Source of the DNA: Phycomyces blakesleeanus NRRL 1555(-)
Lineage: Eukaryota; Mucoromycota; Mucoromycetes; Mucorales; Phycomycetaceae
NCBI RefSeq assembly: GCF_001638985.1
Contig: NW_017265144.1
Location: 1,302,001-1,366,000, forward strand
Direction: 5' to 3'
DNA length: 64,000 nucleotides
The position numbers were made by a program, and so were the translations under genes. The first letter of the stretch is position 1, and each line of letters opens with the position of its first letter. This document shows, piece by piece, positions 28,735-42,786 of the stretch. The notes beneath the pieces were generated by a model that had not been told where the DNA came from, searched no databases, and saw only the letters and a program-made list of their open reading frames with translations.

Positions 28735-30081
28735 AAAATTGGGATACTCTCTTCAAAGTGAATAGGACAAGCAAAATGGAATATCTTTTCTTTATTTAAG
28801 TAATATTCACTTTCAGTTTTTGTAATCCTTTTTCACAATTTAGACATCTTTGCTAGAACGATAAAGAATGGTTTATCCAACTTTGACAGTCTTCTTTGCT
28901 GACATGTATGGATGCGTTAAAGATACGTTCGCTGATCTTGGTGTTTTGTCTGACTAAAGATGGATCGTAGTTGACGACATTCTTTAACTTGGGCCAAAAC
29001 TCCTCAATGGGGTCTAAGAATGGAGAGTATGGTGCCAAAAGGACTAGATATCCTCGCTGCACCACCTAATCATTAACTAAATTTGACTCGCGTATGGATG
29101 CATTATCAAGCACCAAATACTTGTATTTCATACCACCCGTATCAATTGTGGTGAGAACTTGTTCTACAAATTCTAGAAAAGCATTACCAGTTGTGCCTTT
29201 TTATTCTTCTTCTTTATAACTCGAGTATCGCCCAATTGCTGTATTTTTCCAGCTACAGCTGTAGTGATGATTTTCTTTCGTGAAAGAGTTATAATTCCGT
29301 CTTTAGAAATAGCCCCTAATATGCTCACATTCGGTCCCTTTGTTTCAACTTTGATCTTACAGGGAGTCCACACCACACTCCATCCATATGAGGTGTACAT
29401 GTTCCTGTTAAATCCGGTTTCATCAATAAACACACAATCATTAAAGAAATCTAACTTTCTGGAAATCCAGGAGCTAACTTCGATATGTCTTTTGATAACA
29501 TATTTTTTGCTATCTAGTGCAAAGTACTGTGGCACAATACGCTTATAAGTGAGACGGAACTTGTTTTTCATATGAGTTGCTATTGACCTTGAAGTAATTT
29601 GAATGTCCTTAAAAGTCCCACAAAGTTGATCTGTAACAGCTTCTACCGTTAGGGTTGGCTCGTTAATGAACAACTAAAAAATAAACACAGTATGTATGTA
29701 CTGAAAAATTTCTTTTTGACCTTTGTGTTCCTTGCTGTTGAAGGTGTCAGGAATATCTCCTTGGTCAGAGCCACTTATCAATTCGTTCTATTCTTTGATT
29801 TTGCGTGCCGCTTTTGACTTTGACAGTCCAACTTTAGAAACTGCTTCTCTAATAGACATATGCTTAAATCCTTGCATCGAATTGACTAGGTTCACAACTT
29901 TTGGCTCGTTTTTTGTTATTTAAGACCCCCTTGCTTTTGAAACAACTGTCGAAGTTTCTTTCGTATTAGACTCCTTTTGTTTTTCTATCAATTTTCCCTC
30001 TGCTACTATAGCCGCAGGCCTTTCCCAATCCATGTAAGATTGGACAATAATAGGAACGACTTGACTTTCGCTAATGTTCAT
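28735..30081 (-). mobile_element. Degenerate Tc1/IS630-type DNA transposon (family 1), transposase pseudogene
   Basis: Reading the minus strand from the ATG at 30081 gives a transposase-like product with an N-terminal helix-turn-helix-like part (SIREAVSKVGLSKSKAA), a catalytic core (CVFIDETGFNRN, then LVLDNASIRESN) and the C-terminal LAPYSPFLDPIEEFWPK. It is the DDE_3/IS630-Tc1 fold; counted through the internal stop, the spacing of the last two acidic residues is DD33E. The frame is broken by TAA near 29930, TAG near 29797, a frameshift near 29200 in an A-rich run, and TAG near 29066. A possible small intron (GTACAT...TTTTTAG) sits at about 29673-29700. I could not identify clear terminal inverted repeats. 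Its 3' ~350 bp is repeated in inverse orientation at 31454-31804. Confidence 0.75.
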
Positions 30082-30162
30082 GCTTTAATTAAAAAAAAGT
30101 AAAGGACAATATGAAAGAGAACAAAAAAAAACGCTATTTATTTCTTTCTTTGTTGTGATTTT

Positions 30163-30941
30163 TCAAATTTCATGCTGATTTTTTAAAGTATTGATATTTT
30201 TATAACTTAAAAGTAAACCATTTTTGCTTTCTTTTTTCATACATAATTTCCAGTCCATAGGCTCCCCTCCTTGTTCGATTCTGACTGCCTTGAACTGCAA
30301 AACAAACGGAAAACCCATTTGATATAGAGAAGGTGACGATGCAGAATATGTGGTAATGGAAGTGTAGGTGAGAGCCATATCTTCCCATTCTTCGAATTTC
30401 CGTTTCAATTCAAGCAGTTGAGCTTGGGATCTCTTAATAGATGTCTGTATTGCATGAGATGAACAGACAATTTCTGGAACAAGTGTGGCATGCCTGACTG
30501 AGGTTCCGTCCTGGATACTGCCGATATTTGTTGCAGACACGATCGTAACTAGGGAGAAGCCGCCCAATACTTTGGGTTCCCTTTGTCCTCGCACCCTGCT
30601 CAGAAAGAGGCTTTCCGTATGAGTCTTAGGCAAAAACTCGAACATCAATGTCAAATGATGGCCCAACGCCGTCTGTCTATTAATAATGACCTCCCTAAGG
30701 CTCGTAATCATATACAGTATCTGTTCCAGGCTGTGGGTGCCAGCCATCTTCTACTCCATTCAGAGAAACCTTTTTGCCCGCATGAAATAATTCTATCTGG
30801 TCCCTAAGGATACAGAATATTTGTATAAAGATTCTCTTTTGTACTTTGCAAAAAATAGTGGATGGGGATTACTTACCGGTTGGTGCTGTCAAAATGTGGG
30901 AGTATAATTAGGAGAAAGAAAGGGAGAAATATGCTACGCAT
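30163..30941 (-). CDS. Hypothetical small secreted protein
   Basis: Proposed exons complement(join(30163..30672, 30716..30803, 30877..30941)) give 220 residues. The first exon encodes a clear signal peptide (MRSIFLPFFLLIILPHF). The 43-nt second intron (GTATATG...GACAG) is short for this window but restores the frame exactly: without it the first two exons reach a stop within about 12 codons. After the signal peptide there is no hydrophobic segment and no domain I recognise. A Gln/Lys/Glu-rich helix sits near RSQAQLLELKRKFEEWED. The gene lies between two inverted fragments of the same Tc1-like transposon, so it could be host sequence or cargo of a composite element. Codon support is moderate, and the alternative is a non-coding interval with a chance 194-codon frame. 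Confidence 0.42.
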
Positions 30942-31273
30942 AAGCGGGTCAATAAATAGTAAGATATCAAACCAGATTGCGTCACAATCTAATGACAACA
31001 ACTTCTTATGATCTTTTGCATAACTGGCTATTGATATAGTGCATATGTGCCTAATTATTATTTCTTTATTGTCAAGTCTAAATTTAGGACGCAAACTGCT
31101 ATTAATTGAATACACAGGATTTGTTTTTCGTATGAGACAGTATTTCATTCTTAAGTTGCTTAGATATGAACTATAGCTCTTAAAATAATAGGAGTTAAGG
31201 GCCTGGAGAGAGAGAGATGAACACAAAGTGTGGGGACAAAGTAGTAAAGTTAGTGCATACGATGAATATATTT

Positions 31274-31405
31274 GGTGTGGACAGACTAAAAGTTCAAAAA
31301 AGGGCAAAAAAGAGCAACATAAGTCATATTATTGGGCGAGAGTTTTAATTATTACTTTTGTCCTTTTTTTTGCCCTTTTTTTTGAACTTTTAGTCTGTCC
31401 ACACC
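31274..31405. repeat. 132-bp hairpin element with ~35-bp inverted ends (MITE-like)
   Basis: The left end begins GGTGTGGACAGACTAAAAGT and continues through an A-rich/GGGC block. The right end is its reverse complement, ending ACTTTTAGTCTGTCCACACC. The inner loop is about 60 bp. No protein is encoded, and I see no clean target-site duplication. The shape fits a miniature inverted-repeat element or a foldback RNA source. Only one copy was noticed in this window. Confidence 0.6.
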
Positions 31406-31453
31406 GACTGTCATCAAAAGACGTATCGAAGTTAACTCCTAGATTGCCAGAAA

Positions 31454-31804
31454 GTCAAATTTAGTTAATGATTAGGCGGTGCAGCGAGGATATCTAGTCC
31501 TTTTGGCACCATACTCTCCATTCTTAGACCCCATTGAGGAGTTTTGGCCCAAGTTAAAGAATGTCGTCAACTACGATCCATCTTTAGTCAGACAAAACAC
31601 CAAGATCAGCGAACGTATCTTTAACGCATCCATACATGTCAGCAAAGAAGACTGTCAAAGTTGGATAAACCATTCTTTATCGTTCTAGCAAAGATGTCTA
31701 AATTGTGAAAAAGGATTACAAAAACTGAAAGTGAATATTACTTAAATAAAGAAAAGATATTCCATTTTGCTTGTCCTATTCACTTTGAAGAGAGTATCCC
31801 AATT
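31454..31804 (+). mobile_element. 3' fragment of family 1 Tc1-like transposon, inverted relative to 28735-30081
   Basis: This is a near-exact inverse copy of 28735-29087, covering the C-terminal ~70 residues of the transposase (LVLLAPYSPFLDPIEEFWPK region) and its 3' flank. I see one substitution (GGTGGT versus GGCGGT) by eye. It shares the in-frame TAG just upstream of the LAPYSP motif with the longer copy. The 5' side is truncated at 31454, and sequence upstream is unrelated. Confidence 0.85.
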
Positions 31805-31953
31805 TTTTTTTTATTGGACCAATTTTTTTTTAGTCGGCCAACCTATTTTTGTTAGCTATACAATCTATCAATTCATTAAAGACATCATTTTCTCTCCTTG
31901 TAAATGCCAGTCACGACTATGCAATTGAACGAAAACTTTGTGTGTACAACTGA

Positions 31954-34174
<2,221 letters not shown>

Positions 34175-34308
34175 ATAAATAACACTCTTTAAATGGCTCA
34201 TAAAATTATATATTACAGACGAAAAATAAAAATAAAAATAAAAGAAAATAAATATTTGCTATGTATAGTGTTTATTTCTAATACAATGTGTATCGATTTA
34301 TTTTTCTT

Positions 34309-35151
34309 CTACCAAGGCAAGGAAGCTCCTTGGAAGTCAATGAAAGTTCCGTTGTCTTTTGTTGTAAGTTTCTCGACTTGGTTGAGGATACCTCCAATTG
34401 ATTGAGGTGTAGTGAGTGTGGCGTCGCTACCTCCCATGTCAGTTTGGACCCAACCAGGATGAATAGAAACGACAACGAAGCTCTCGTCCTTTAAATGATT
34501 GGCAAACAATTTGGTGAGCATGTTTTCAGCAGCCTTGGAGATACGGTAGGAAGGCACTGTGGCAACTTCGGTAGAAGCGATTGAACCGAAGTCGGAGGAA
34601 ATGTTAATTATACGACGATCAGTTCCCTTGCGCAGCAAAGGCAAAATGGCTTGAGTAACATTGGATGTTCCAACCACATTGGTCTCAAACACGCTCAAGT
34701 AACTTTTGCCAGAACTTAAATATAATATTTTTATTTTAGTCAGGTTTTTTATTCTTGTATTTATGTGTATAACAATTAAACATACCTGGTCTCAACGGTG
34801 TCATTCCTATCAGCAATAATACCAGAATTGTTTATAAGAACGTCAATTCCATTAGGAGAAAGCTCGGCAATCTTTTGGGCTGCAGCCTATTATAAGTCCA
34901 TCAAATAACTTGTAAATTTAAGCAAGTTCTACAACTACTTTATATTTTCCAGCACTTACAGCAACAGATTCTGTATTAATTGTGTCAAGTTCAATGACAT
35001 GTACATTCTGGCCAGCAAGAGCTTGGAGCTCACTGGAACTATTAGGGTTGCGAACGCAAGCGAATAGTGTATGACCCTTGGATTTCAACTGCTTTACAAA
35101 TTCCAGGCCAAGTCCACGAGAAGCACCAGTAATAACAAAAGTCTTGGTCAT
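34309..35151 (-). CDS. Short-chain dehydrogenase/reductase (C-factor/sniffer-like)
   Basis: Three exons, complement(join(34309..34714, 34786..34886, 34960..35151)), give 232 residues. Classical SDR features: cofactor-binding TGASRGLG (about 8-15) near the N-terminus; NNSGI replacing the usual NNAG; a catalytic Ser in ISSDFGS; and YRISK carrying the Tyr-xxx-Lys pair. Downstream HPGWVQTDMGG is typical of the small monomeric carbonyl-reductase/C-factor/sniffer group. It should be a cytosolic NAD(P)H-dependent oxidoreductase. The substrate cannot be predicted. The N-terminal TGASRGLG with a following Arg (ACVRNP) suggests NADPH preference. The start is the only ATG before the Rossmann strand. A normal intact gene. 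Confidence 0.93.
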
Positions 35152-37850
35152 TGCAAATAAATTGTTATACTTTTAAAAGTGTGTTTTTGACATTATTAAT
35201 TGCCTGGTATTTATACCAGCTGCTTATCCAGTGTCTTACCCATTGAAGTCCCTACTCAGAATTATGTGAGGCTCCATTGATTAATAATCAATCTGAACTT
35301 CAAAAGTAATGACCATTGCTTTACTCTTTTTCTTACCACGGCTGTTATGTCAGGATTGGGCTGGTTGTGGCGTATCATTGAGATTACAAAATAAGTAAGT
35401 TGTACTGCCATCGGTAATATACCTAAATTGAGTGTTATATCTTACTCCGCCTTTTTTTAGGAATATTACAACTAGTATGTAGCCACCATTGTTCTAATAA
35501 GCTTTGTAATATTTTATCTAAGGAAGTTTATCCTTAATTCTTTACATTGAGATATTTAACTGTGTATAACAGCAACAATAATGCTTCAATTATGAGAAAG
35601 AACTTGTATTAAAATATATAAATAAAGAGTTCTATCTATAAGAAAGAATATTTATTAAGCAATAAATTGAATATATAGTATATAACAAGATTTATCACAT
35701 ATAGCTATAGGATTTTATTGCTAAAGAATGAATTATAAAGTACTTGTTTTTACAGAAACAAAATATATTACAGAACTTGGGTAATGTTTTGATACTTTAG
35801 TACCTGACACCTAAGAACAGAGCTTTCAACAAATAGGTCAATATATATCAAAGAAAATTAGTAGTTTACCTCGTTTTTTAAAATATTAAGCAACAGTTTT
35901 ATTTACTTTATTTCATTACTATAGGAAACAAACTCGGTGCTCAATATAGAAATAATTAGCAGGGAACAGACAAAGAATCTTGAAATAAAATCCCCAAAAG
36001 CGAGCTTTGATTGTAATTATAATGTACTACCAAGTAACCACTCTGGGAGTTTTATAAAAAACGAGGGCAAACACAAGGATTACTAATCGTATTGGATTTA
36101 TGTAATATCTAAATGAATATCGCGGCAATTTATGTACGGTATCATGTTACAGTTACAAATGTGGAGACATAAAGAAACATCTACAAAAAAGGGAATTCTA
36201 TGTATTGTTTATTCGGTAGTTTGAAAACATGAAAGGTTTGGTAGCTATAAGTCGGCAAGTACTTCTTCCGCTTCTATAGTTCGGATTTTTAGTGCAATGA
36301 TGACTGTTATACAGCTTGGCATGAAAGATATTTCGTCAAAGACCAGACAGACGAAAATGTGCTTCCCATATTTTGCTAATTGTTCAACTTAAGACTTGTA
36401 GCAGGCCTATATAAATTCCGTAGGCTTCAGCTATTGGAGGGGTGGCGTGGCAGAGGAAGTTAGAGTACTGAAGCAGGGTAGAATTGGCAAGAAAGCGATG
36501 TCATGTTTGTCTCCATATCATGTTCTTGAACCTAGAAACCCCGAAAAATAAATACGTATCGTATTCTGGTCTACAAAAAGGGAAAAAGATAAAAAGAACA
36601 ATCTATTACACACTTAAATAAGGTAATTTGATATAGCAAAGTTTTCTGATAAGTAATACAAAGAAAAATTAAAGAAAAAGTGGGGGAAATTTTATATATT
36701 AATTTTGGAGCACTTTTATAAAATCGATTTACTTTTTAATAGCAAGAAAACTCTTTACCACTAGTGGTAACAAAAATACCTTTTACCACACCTTTAATCA
36801 TACAAATTAATGGGTGCGACATGATTAAGAAGAAGAGCATGGTCACCATTTACATACAAATGATCTACACAAGGCGCCTATGGATTCGATCACTTGTTAA
36901 CCTGTGTACAGCGCCGTTAAAAATACTAATACTCCCATCTCACAGAGACTGGGGTTGTGAAGAGTAAAACAATTTAAGCTTAGATTTCAGCAAGTTGAGG
37001 TATGGCATGGCATGTCATGGCGTGTTATAATTGTCTTTTGTTTTTAGATTGTTTTTCTCACAGCCATAGCTTAGCATATTTACAATGATTTTGTTTTCAG
37101 TTATCTGGTGCTGCTAAAATTCGGCCTGTATTATAGCAGCCAATATATTTTCTGGAGCATTTTTGACCACCCTATAACCACCTTGTCTGCTATAATATTT
37201 TAGTTTATTCTTTTATATATTATGAGCACATAATTCAAACTTGTCCACACAATTTGATATCCTCTCCAATGTTTTCAAAAACTTAACAACAACAACACTC
37301 AAATGGTCCATAAAAGACAGCAATGATACTGAGAAAGTCAAGGGAGATATGTATAAGTATATTAGATAATTACAATAATTTCTCTATTTAACTTTATTTA
37401 TAATATAATTTTTAGTACTTATTATCGAAAGGAGATGATTTTTAAACAGGTTTAACACTTTTGTAAATTACTTCTATTAAATAATTAAAATATGTTAAGA
37501 TACTCAAGAATTCCCTTTATTGATTTAACGTATTATTATTAATATTTTTAATAGACAAATGAAAAAGAACAAAAGAAACACCAGTCATAGACTTAAAGTT
37601 TAAGTCTGTAAAGGCGTTCAATATTCCAAGATCACTGGTTTACATTTTTTGCTATGAGTGCTATTAAGAAAAACGAGCCACACTAAAATCTTACATTTTT
37701 CCATGCTTAAATTATTTCCAAAGTCCATCTTTCTTTGAGCTTTCTAACAGTAAACTCCATATATGACACCAAAAAAAAGAGAGACGGAAAATATAAATAT
37801 GATGTCAAAGACATGAGGGAAAATTTATTATTCAAAGATTTTTATAAAGG
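35152..37850. other. Long AT-rich intergenic region, no supported gene
   Basis: About 2.7 kb without a recognisable coding exon, RNA gene or transposon end. One short frame (36764-36967, +) has no motif. This stretch marks the change from the gene-dense left half to the repeat-rich right half. Confidence 0.55.
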
Positions 37851-37851
37851 A

Positions 37852-37890
37852 AATATAAATATAAATATAAATATAAATATAAATATAAAT
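37852..37890. repeat. (ATAAAT)n microsatellite
   Basis: About six tandem copies of a 6-bp AT-only unit, followed by further AT-rich sequence. Confidence 0.85.
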
Positions 37891-37920
37891 TAAATATAAT
37901 ATAATATAAGATGGTCAAGT

Positions 37921-38600
37921 TCATGCTACTTCAGTCCAGTCCAGTCCAGTCGGTTTTTTTTCCTTGGTCCATTTGATTTTTCTTTTGATCTTTTTTTTTG
38001 TCCGTTTTTTTTTCTTCTTTTTTTTTGTCCAGTCAATATAAGCTAAGAGTGATAGGAGGAGGAGGAGGATTTTGGTATTGAAAAATAATAAAGGGGATAA
38101 TTTGGACTTTTTGTTTTTTTTGTTTTTTTGATTCTTTTTTTGATTCTTTTTTTTTTGTCCAGTCAATTTCACGGAATAGTAATAAGAGGATGATTTTGAT
38201 ATTGAAGAGAATAAAAAAGATAATTTGGACTTTTTTTTTTTTTTTTTTTTTTTTGCTTTTTTTTTTTGTCCAAACACAGCACACATAATAAAGGGGATAA
38301 TTTGGACTTTTTGATTTTTTTTTGATTTTTTTTTTAATTTTTTTTTGTCCGAACACAGCACACATAGTAAAGGGGATAATTTGGACTTTTTGATTTTGAT
38401 TTTGATTTTTGATTTTGATTTTTTTTTTGATTTTTTTTTACTTCTTTTTTTTTGTCCAGTCAATTTCACATAATAGTAATAAGAGAAGGGGGTTTTGGTA
38501 TTGCTCTTTTTGCTCTTTCTGTTTTTTTTTTGAGCTTCTTTTTTTGAGCATTTTTTTTTGTTTTTGTTCAAAGACTTCATTTGCTTTGTATGTATATAAG
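37921..38600. repeat. Poly-T-separated minisatellite, about five units of 75-150 bp
   Basis: Each unit has a poly-T run ending TTTTTTTGTCC, a variable middle (AGTCAATTTCACATAATAGT or AACACAGCACACATA type), and the common block GATAATTTGGACTTTTT. Units start near 38028, 38153, 38269, 38342 and 38448. The minus strand has an open frame of 251 codons through this tract, but it is almost only Lys/Ser/Gln encoded by the repeat, so I read it as repeat DNA and not a gene. Two variant middles alternate, so units have diverged and been re-duplicated. Confidence 0.8.
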
Positions 38601-38805
38601 GGGATTTCATACCTTGTCCTAATCCAGAGTCTTGTTCCAGTTCGCAGCTTTGCTTCAATCCAGGTCCAGGTTCCAATGCAGTTCTTCCGGTTTGTTCATC
38701 TTTTTTTTTTGCTTTTTTTTTGTTCTTTTTTTTTGTTCTTTTTTTTTGTTCTTTTTTGTTTTTTTTTGTTTTTTTTTTTTGCTTTTTTTTGCTTTTTTTT
38801 AGAGA

Positions 38806-39050
38806 GAGGAGGGCTTAGTATATGCCTGTGTGGTTTTTGGACAGGACTTAGTATAGGCCTCAGGGTCGGATTTCTTTTGATCCTTTTGGAGTGGAGGACT
38901 TAGTATATGCCTCGAGTTCGGATTTCTTTTGATCCTTTTGGAGAGGAGGACTTAGTATATGCCCGTTTTTTTACAGGACTTAGTATAGGCCTCGAGTTTG
39001 GATTTCTTTTGATCCTTTTGGAGAGGAGGACTTAGTATAGGCCTCGGATT
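38806..39050. repeat. Short interspersed tandem repeat with six ACTTAGTATA-GCC blocks
   Basis: Six blocks share ACTTAGTATA(T/G)GCC. Three are followed by a second shared block, CGGATTTCTTTTGATCCTTT or nearly so, and then GGAGAGGA. Spacing alternates between about 30-40 and 50-60 bp, consistent with a two-part higher-order unit. No coding potential was seen. Confidence 0.8.
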
Positions 39051-39195
39051 TGGTTTTTGGTTTTTCTTTTGGAACTTGCTTTTGGAATTTTGCATTGGAC
39101 CCCTTCTTGGAAATCGACTTGGCCTTGAGACTTGGAGATACAACCCAGATTTTGGACTTGTATAGAAATGCGCCTCTACTTTTGTATGTATATAT

Positions 39196-39320
39196 GTATG
39201 TATATAAGTGTGTATATGTATGTTTGTATGACTATGACTATGACTATGACTATGACTATGTGTATGTGTGTGTGTATTTGTGTGTGTGTATTTGTGTGTG
39301 TGTGTGTGTGTGTGTGTGTA
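39196..39320. repeat. Compound microsatellite (TGTA)n-(TATGAC)n-(TG)n
   Basis: A TGTATATGTATG-type run is followed by about five copies of TATGAC near 39225-39260 and then a long TG-rich tract to about 39319. The open frames seen here on both strands are products of the repeats. Confidence 0.85.
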
Positions 39321-39499
39321 TAAGAAAGAAATAGAAAAATAGAAATTGTATGTGTTTGTGTGCATGTATGTGTACTTCTCCACTTGTATACTTGTGTGTG
39401 CTATTACTAGTACTATAACAGTACTTAGAGAGTGTTTGGACATTTGGACTTGGGCTTGGACAAGACTTGGAATTGGACTTGGACATATAAGCAAACCGT

Positions 39500-42400
39500 G
39501 GCTTGACCATTTCAGGGATTCTGTTAGTCTATGAGTTTCGACTTGAGATAGAGAGATAATTGTGAATATAATTTTTTTCTTTTTTTTTTTGCTTTTTTTC
39601 GTATCTTATTTTTTGTATTTTTTTTGTATCTTTTTTATATTTTTCTTGCTTGACTTGGTTCTTGATGCTGTCATACTTGCACAGGATTCAGGCTTCGGAA
39701 TTTTCCACATTATTGGAGTTGATAAGGCCGAATATGACTTAAAAAGATAAAGAGAAAAATGAGTGAGAAAACGAGGAGCATATTTACATATGAGGCAGGT
39801 TTGAAAGACCAAAAGAACATACCTTAATTGATAGAATTTGTTTTGTAAGCAAAGGAATGGATCTTGGAATATGTATCATCATCTGAAGAGATGGGCTCGG
39901 GACTGCAAAATGCTCTTCGATGACCGGGCGGAATGGGCCTTGACCACCAGCAGGAGGTATACGAAACCACCCGCAGTAAACAACCAAGCTTCCAGTAGAA
40001 ACAATGTGCCAACTTGCAGCGATGGGGTCAACCACAAAAGGGTTTGACCACCGAATGGCAGAGGAGCTACCAGATCTTGGCTTACCACACCAAGAACCCT
40101 AAATATATACAGGCATACAATGCAATGTACAATATTTTGAGGGGAGAAAAGGTACGACTAGCGTACCGAGCAGCTTTACCTTTTGGTAAAGTCCAACGCT
40201 CACAAGCTCTCTCTGGTATTCTCTAAAGGGTTGTATTATTGCGAGCCCTGTCACAGGGCGGCCCTGAGAAGATGAAAAAATATCATATAATTAGTACCGA
40301 GACATATTGTATATAAATAGTACTTATCTTCTGGATAAACGGACTAATGGTTGATATTATCTCTGACAAAGAAATCCAGAGACAAAAACAACCCTTGAAA
40401 AATTGCCTTATTGCTTGCTTTGTGGTTCACATTGCTTCTGCCTTGAGCTCTGTCGTTTACTACTGGGGGCCTCTACTTGTTCCTGCTAGTGTTCTCGGCC
40501 CATAATATAACCCCGGTCATCTCAAATACCTTCTTGTAGTCCTGAGCCAATAGTCTTGAATGATGATGAGGAACTTATTCTTGTTGTAACCATATCCTAG
40601 TCGAAACTCTTCATGTGCTTTTTGGTCAACCCAGCGAGATGGCGAGACTCTGGGTCAGCCTACTTGATTTTAACCTTTTGTACTTGACGGTTTAAATGTT
40701 TAAAAGTTTGAATGTTTGAATGCTTGAATGCTTGGATGGTTGATATCACTTTTTTCATGCTTATGTTCAATTTTGCTTTGATACTGGACCCAATTTTTCG
40801 TGAAATTATATATATACATAAATGCATGGCTTTTAAGCACTTGTCTCGACCTGGATTGGATAGGTCCGTCGAAAGTAACCTTGCTTCTCCTTCACAACTG
40901 AAAGTGTACGTAAATGCCCTTCGACTCGGGTCTTGGTTTCTTGACTATACGCATTTCCAGTCGCTAACTGTAACCTGCCTTTTTTGGTGACAATTTCTAG
41001 CTCACCCTGCTTGGTCTGGTAAATAAACCAGACCATATCAATCAGAGACCTCCTCGAATGAGGGTGGCTAGGACTCTAACCACAGGTTATGCGTGATGCT
41101 TGAAACCATCGGCGAATTCCACGCTATATCTTCAGTGACAATTTCTTGTATAATCAGTTTATCTTGGTTCGACTGACAAAGTCACTGATACCTAATTGAT
41201 CAGTCCTAGAAGCATATCCTTTTACGCAGATGAATTTTGGTTTTGCCATCTCAAAGTAGCTGCGGATGTCTGGACATGCGTGTGTATGCATCATTTGAGT
41301 CCGGACACAAGGACTAGTAGCAATCATAGTGACTGATATACCGTCATGTCTGTGTGGAAAAAAAACTCGCCAATCTGGATAGAAATCAGATGTTCTTGGC
41401 TCGTTTTCCAAAACCTCTTGGGACTGTCTACCCCACAGCAATAGATTTTCTACAATCTATGGTGTAGCCAGCTCAAAGTCCAAAAGGACCTTTCCGAGCC
41501 TATCGGTGAATCTTCAGGAACTCACCAGAAAAAAGTAGGGGACTGACAATAGCCTTCCAAGGACCCCAAGAAAGAATCCGGAAAGGAAGCAAAACCCATT
41601 CGGCCAGACATGACTACATAATGAACACCGTGCCCCACAGTATTCATTCTCCCTGGCTTAAGCACAAAACTCAAGCTACAAAGACCCAGAACCCAGGTAC
41701 CGAACAGGCCAGAGACCCAGCCAACCGCAATCTCCAGAAAAATACCGGAAATCTAGCCAACCAGACCAGACCAGCCAACAGGACCACCGTGGCCCAAAAA
41801 CGGCCTAGAATCAAGGACTCCGGAAGCCCTACTCGTACAGAAACCACCACTCACAGATCTCGGCCTCAGACCTGAGAGGAAGTCAACAAGAACCCTACGA
41901 ACAAAAAGTTCAAGCCAACCCTACAGCAGTGCAAGCACCACCCTCGAATGTATACAAACGGCAAATACCAGAGGCAAACAGGATTGAAAACCAGTCTAGT
42001 ACCACCATAGGTTACACTCATATGTAAACCTCCACAATCTACCTTCTCTTTATACTGTCTATGCCAAGCCAAGACTCAGAACCAAGCTAACAGGCGGAGC
42101 ATGGTGTCGATCCCAGAGGGAAACGATAATCCAGTCCTTTGAATCTGAAAGCAGTAGGAACCGAACGTAAAAGAGGCTACCCTTACAGCTTAACCAAGTG
42201 ACCCAACGTGAATCACCACGCAGATAGTCCCAAGGAAAAGTACTGTGAAAGGTCTGGGAATTCCAGTGTCACCATAAAGCTTACCAGAAGCTTCAGGATC
42301 GACCTTTGGTTCCGACCGCATCGGCTTGGCTCCAGGGCCAACCGACCGACAAGATGTCCGCTTGGTGAAGCGTACAGATCGCATCTTAATGTGCAGACCT

Positions 42401-42786
42401 TTGAACCGGTTCATGACTTGAATTACGCTGTGGCGTACTTTGCTTGTTCCTCTTTGCCTACCCAACCCTCCCTGAGTCAGCGGCACCAACGCAGAAAAGC
42501 TTACATGTCAAAGGGGGTGACTACAGCCATTGTCATTCTTGAGTTATCTGTCTGGGGATTTCCTGGAAGCCATATTCTTGTTTCCACCACCTTTCTACTG
42601 CTGGATGCAGTACCAGGCTTTAGAAACCAAGCCAAAGCAAAATTTTGTTTCTTGACCAACATTCGTTCACAATTAGGTCCAAAGTCAACCGATGGAACCC
42701 AAAAGCTAAGCACAACTAGGCTTTCTCTTCTTGCTACTGGATGTAGCACGAGGAGTAGGCTTCACTGGCACCGAATCTTTGGCATT
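39500..42786. other. Unassigned region with broken open frames
   Basis: Composition rises in GC from about 39.8 kb. Frames such as 40014-40226 (+, TEWQRSYQILAYHTKNP) and 41154-41441 (-) are protein-like in composition but stop-interrupted and match no family I know. The plus-strand frame 42208-43113 overlaps the long minus ORF and looks like its shadow. This could be an old, decayed mobile element or gene remnants. Confidence 0.35.

Noticed and set aside
31206..31216. (GA)n tract as part of a terminal repeat of the family 1 transposon
   Set aside because: No matching inverse sequence was found at the other end of either transposon copy.
37921..38676. 251-codon minus-strand ORF rich in Lys/Ser
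   Set aside because: It follows the poly-T minisatellite exactly, repeats its own blocks and has no non-repeat coding segment. It is repeat-derived.
39050..39494. Tyr/Asp- and His/Thr-rich ORFs on both strands
   Set aside because: They are direct translations of the (TATGAC)n and (TG)n microsatellites.
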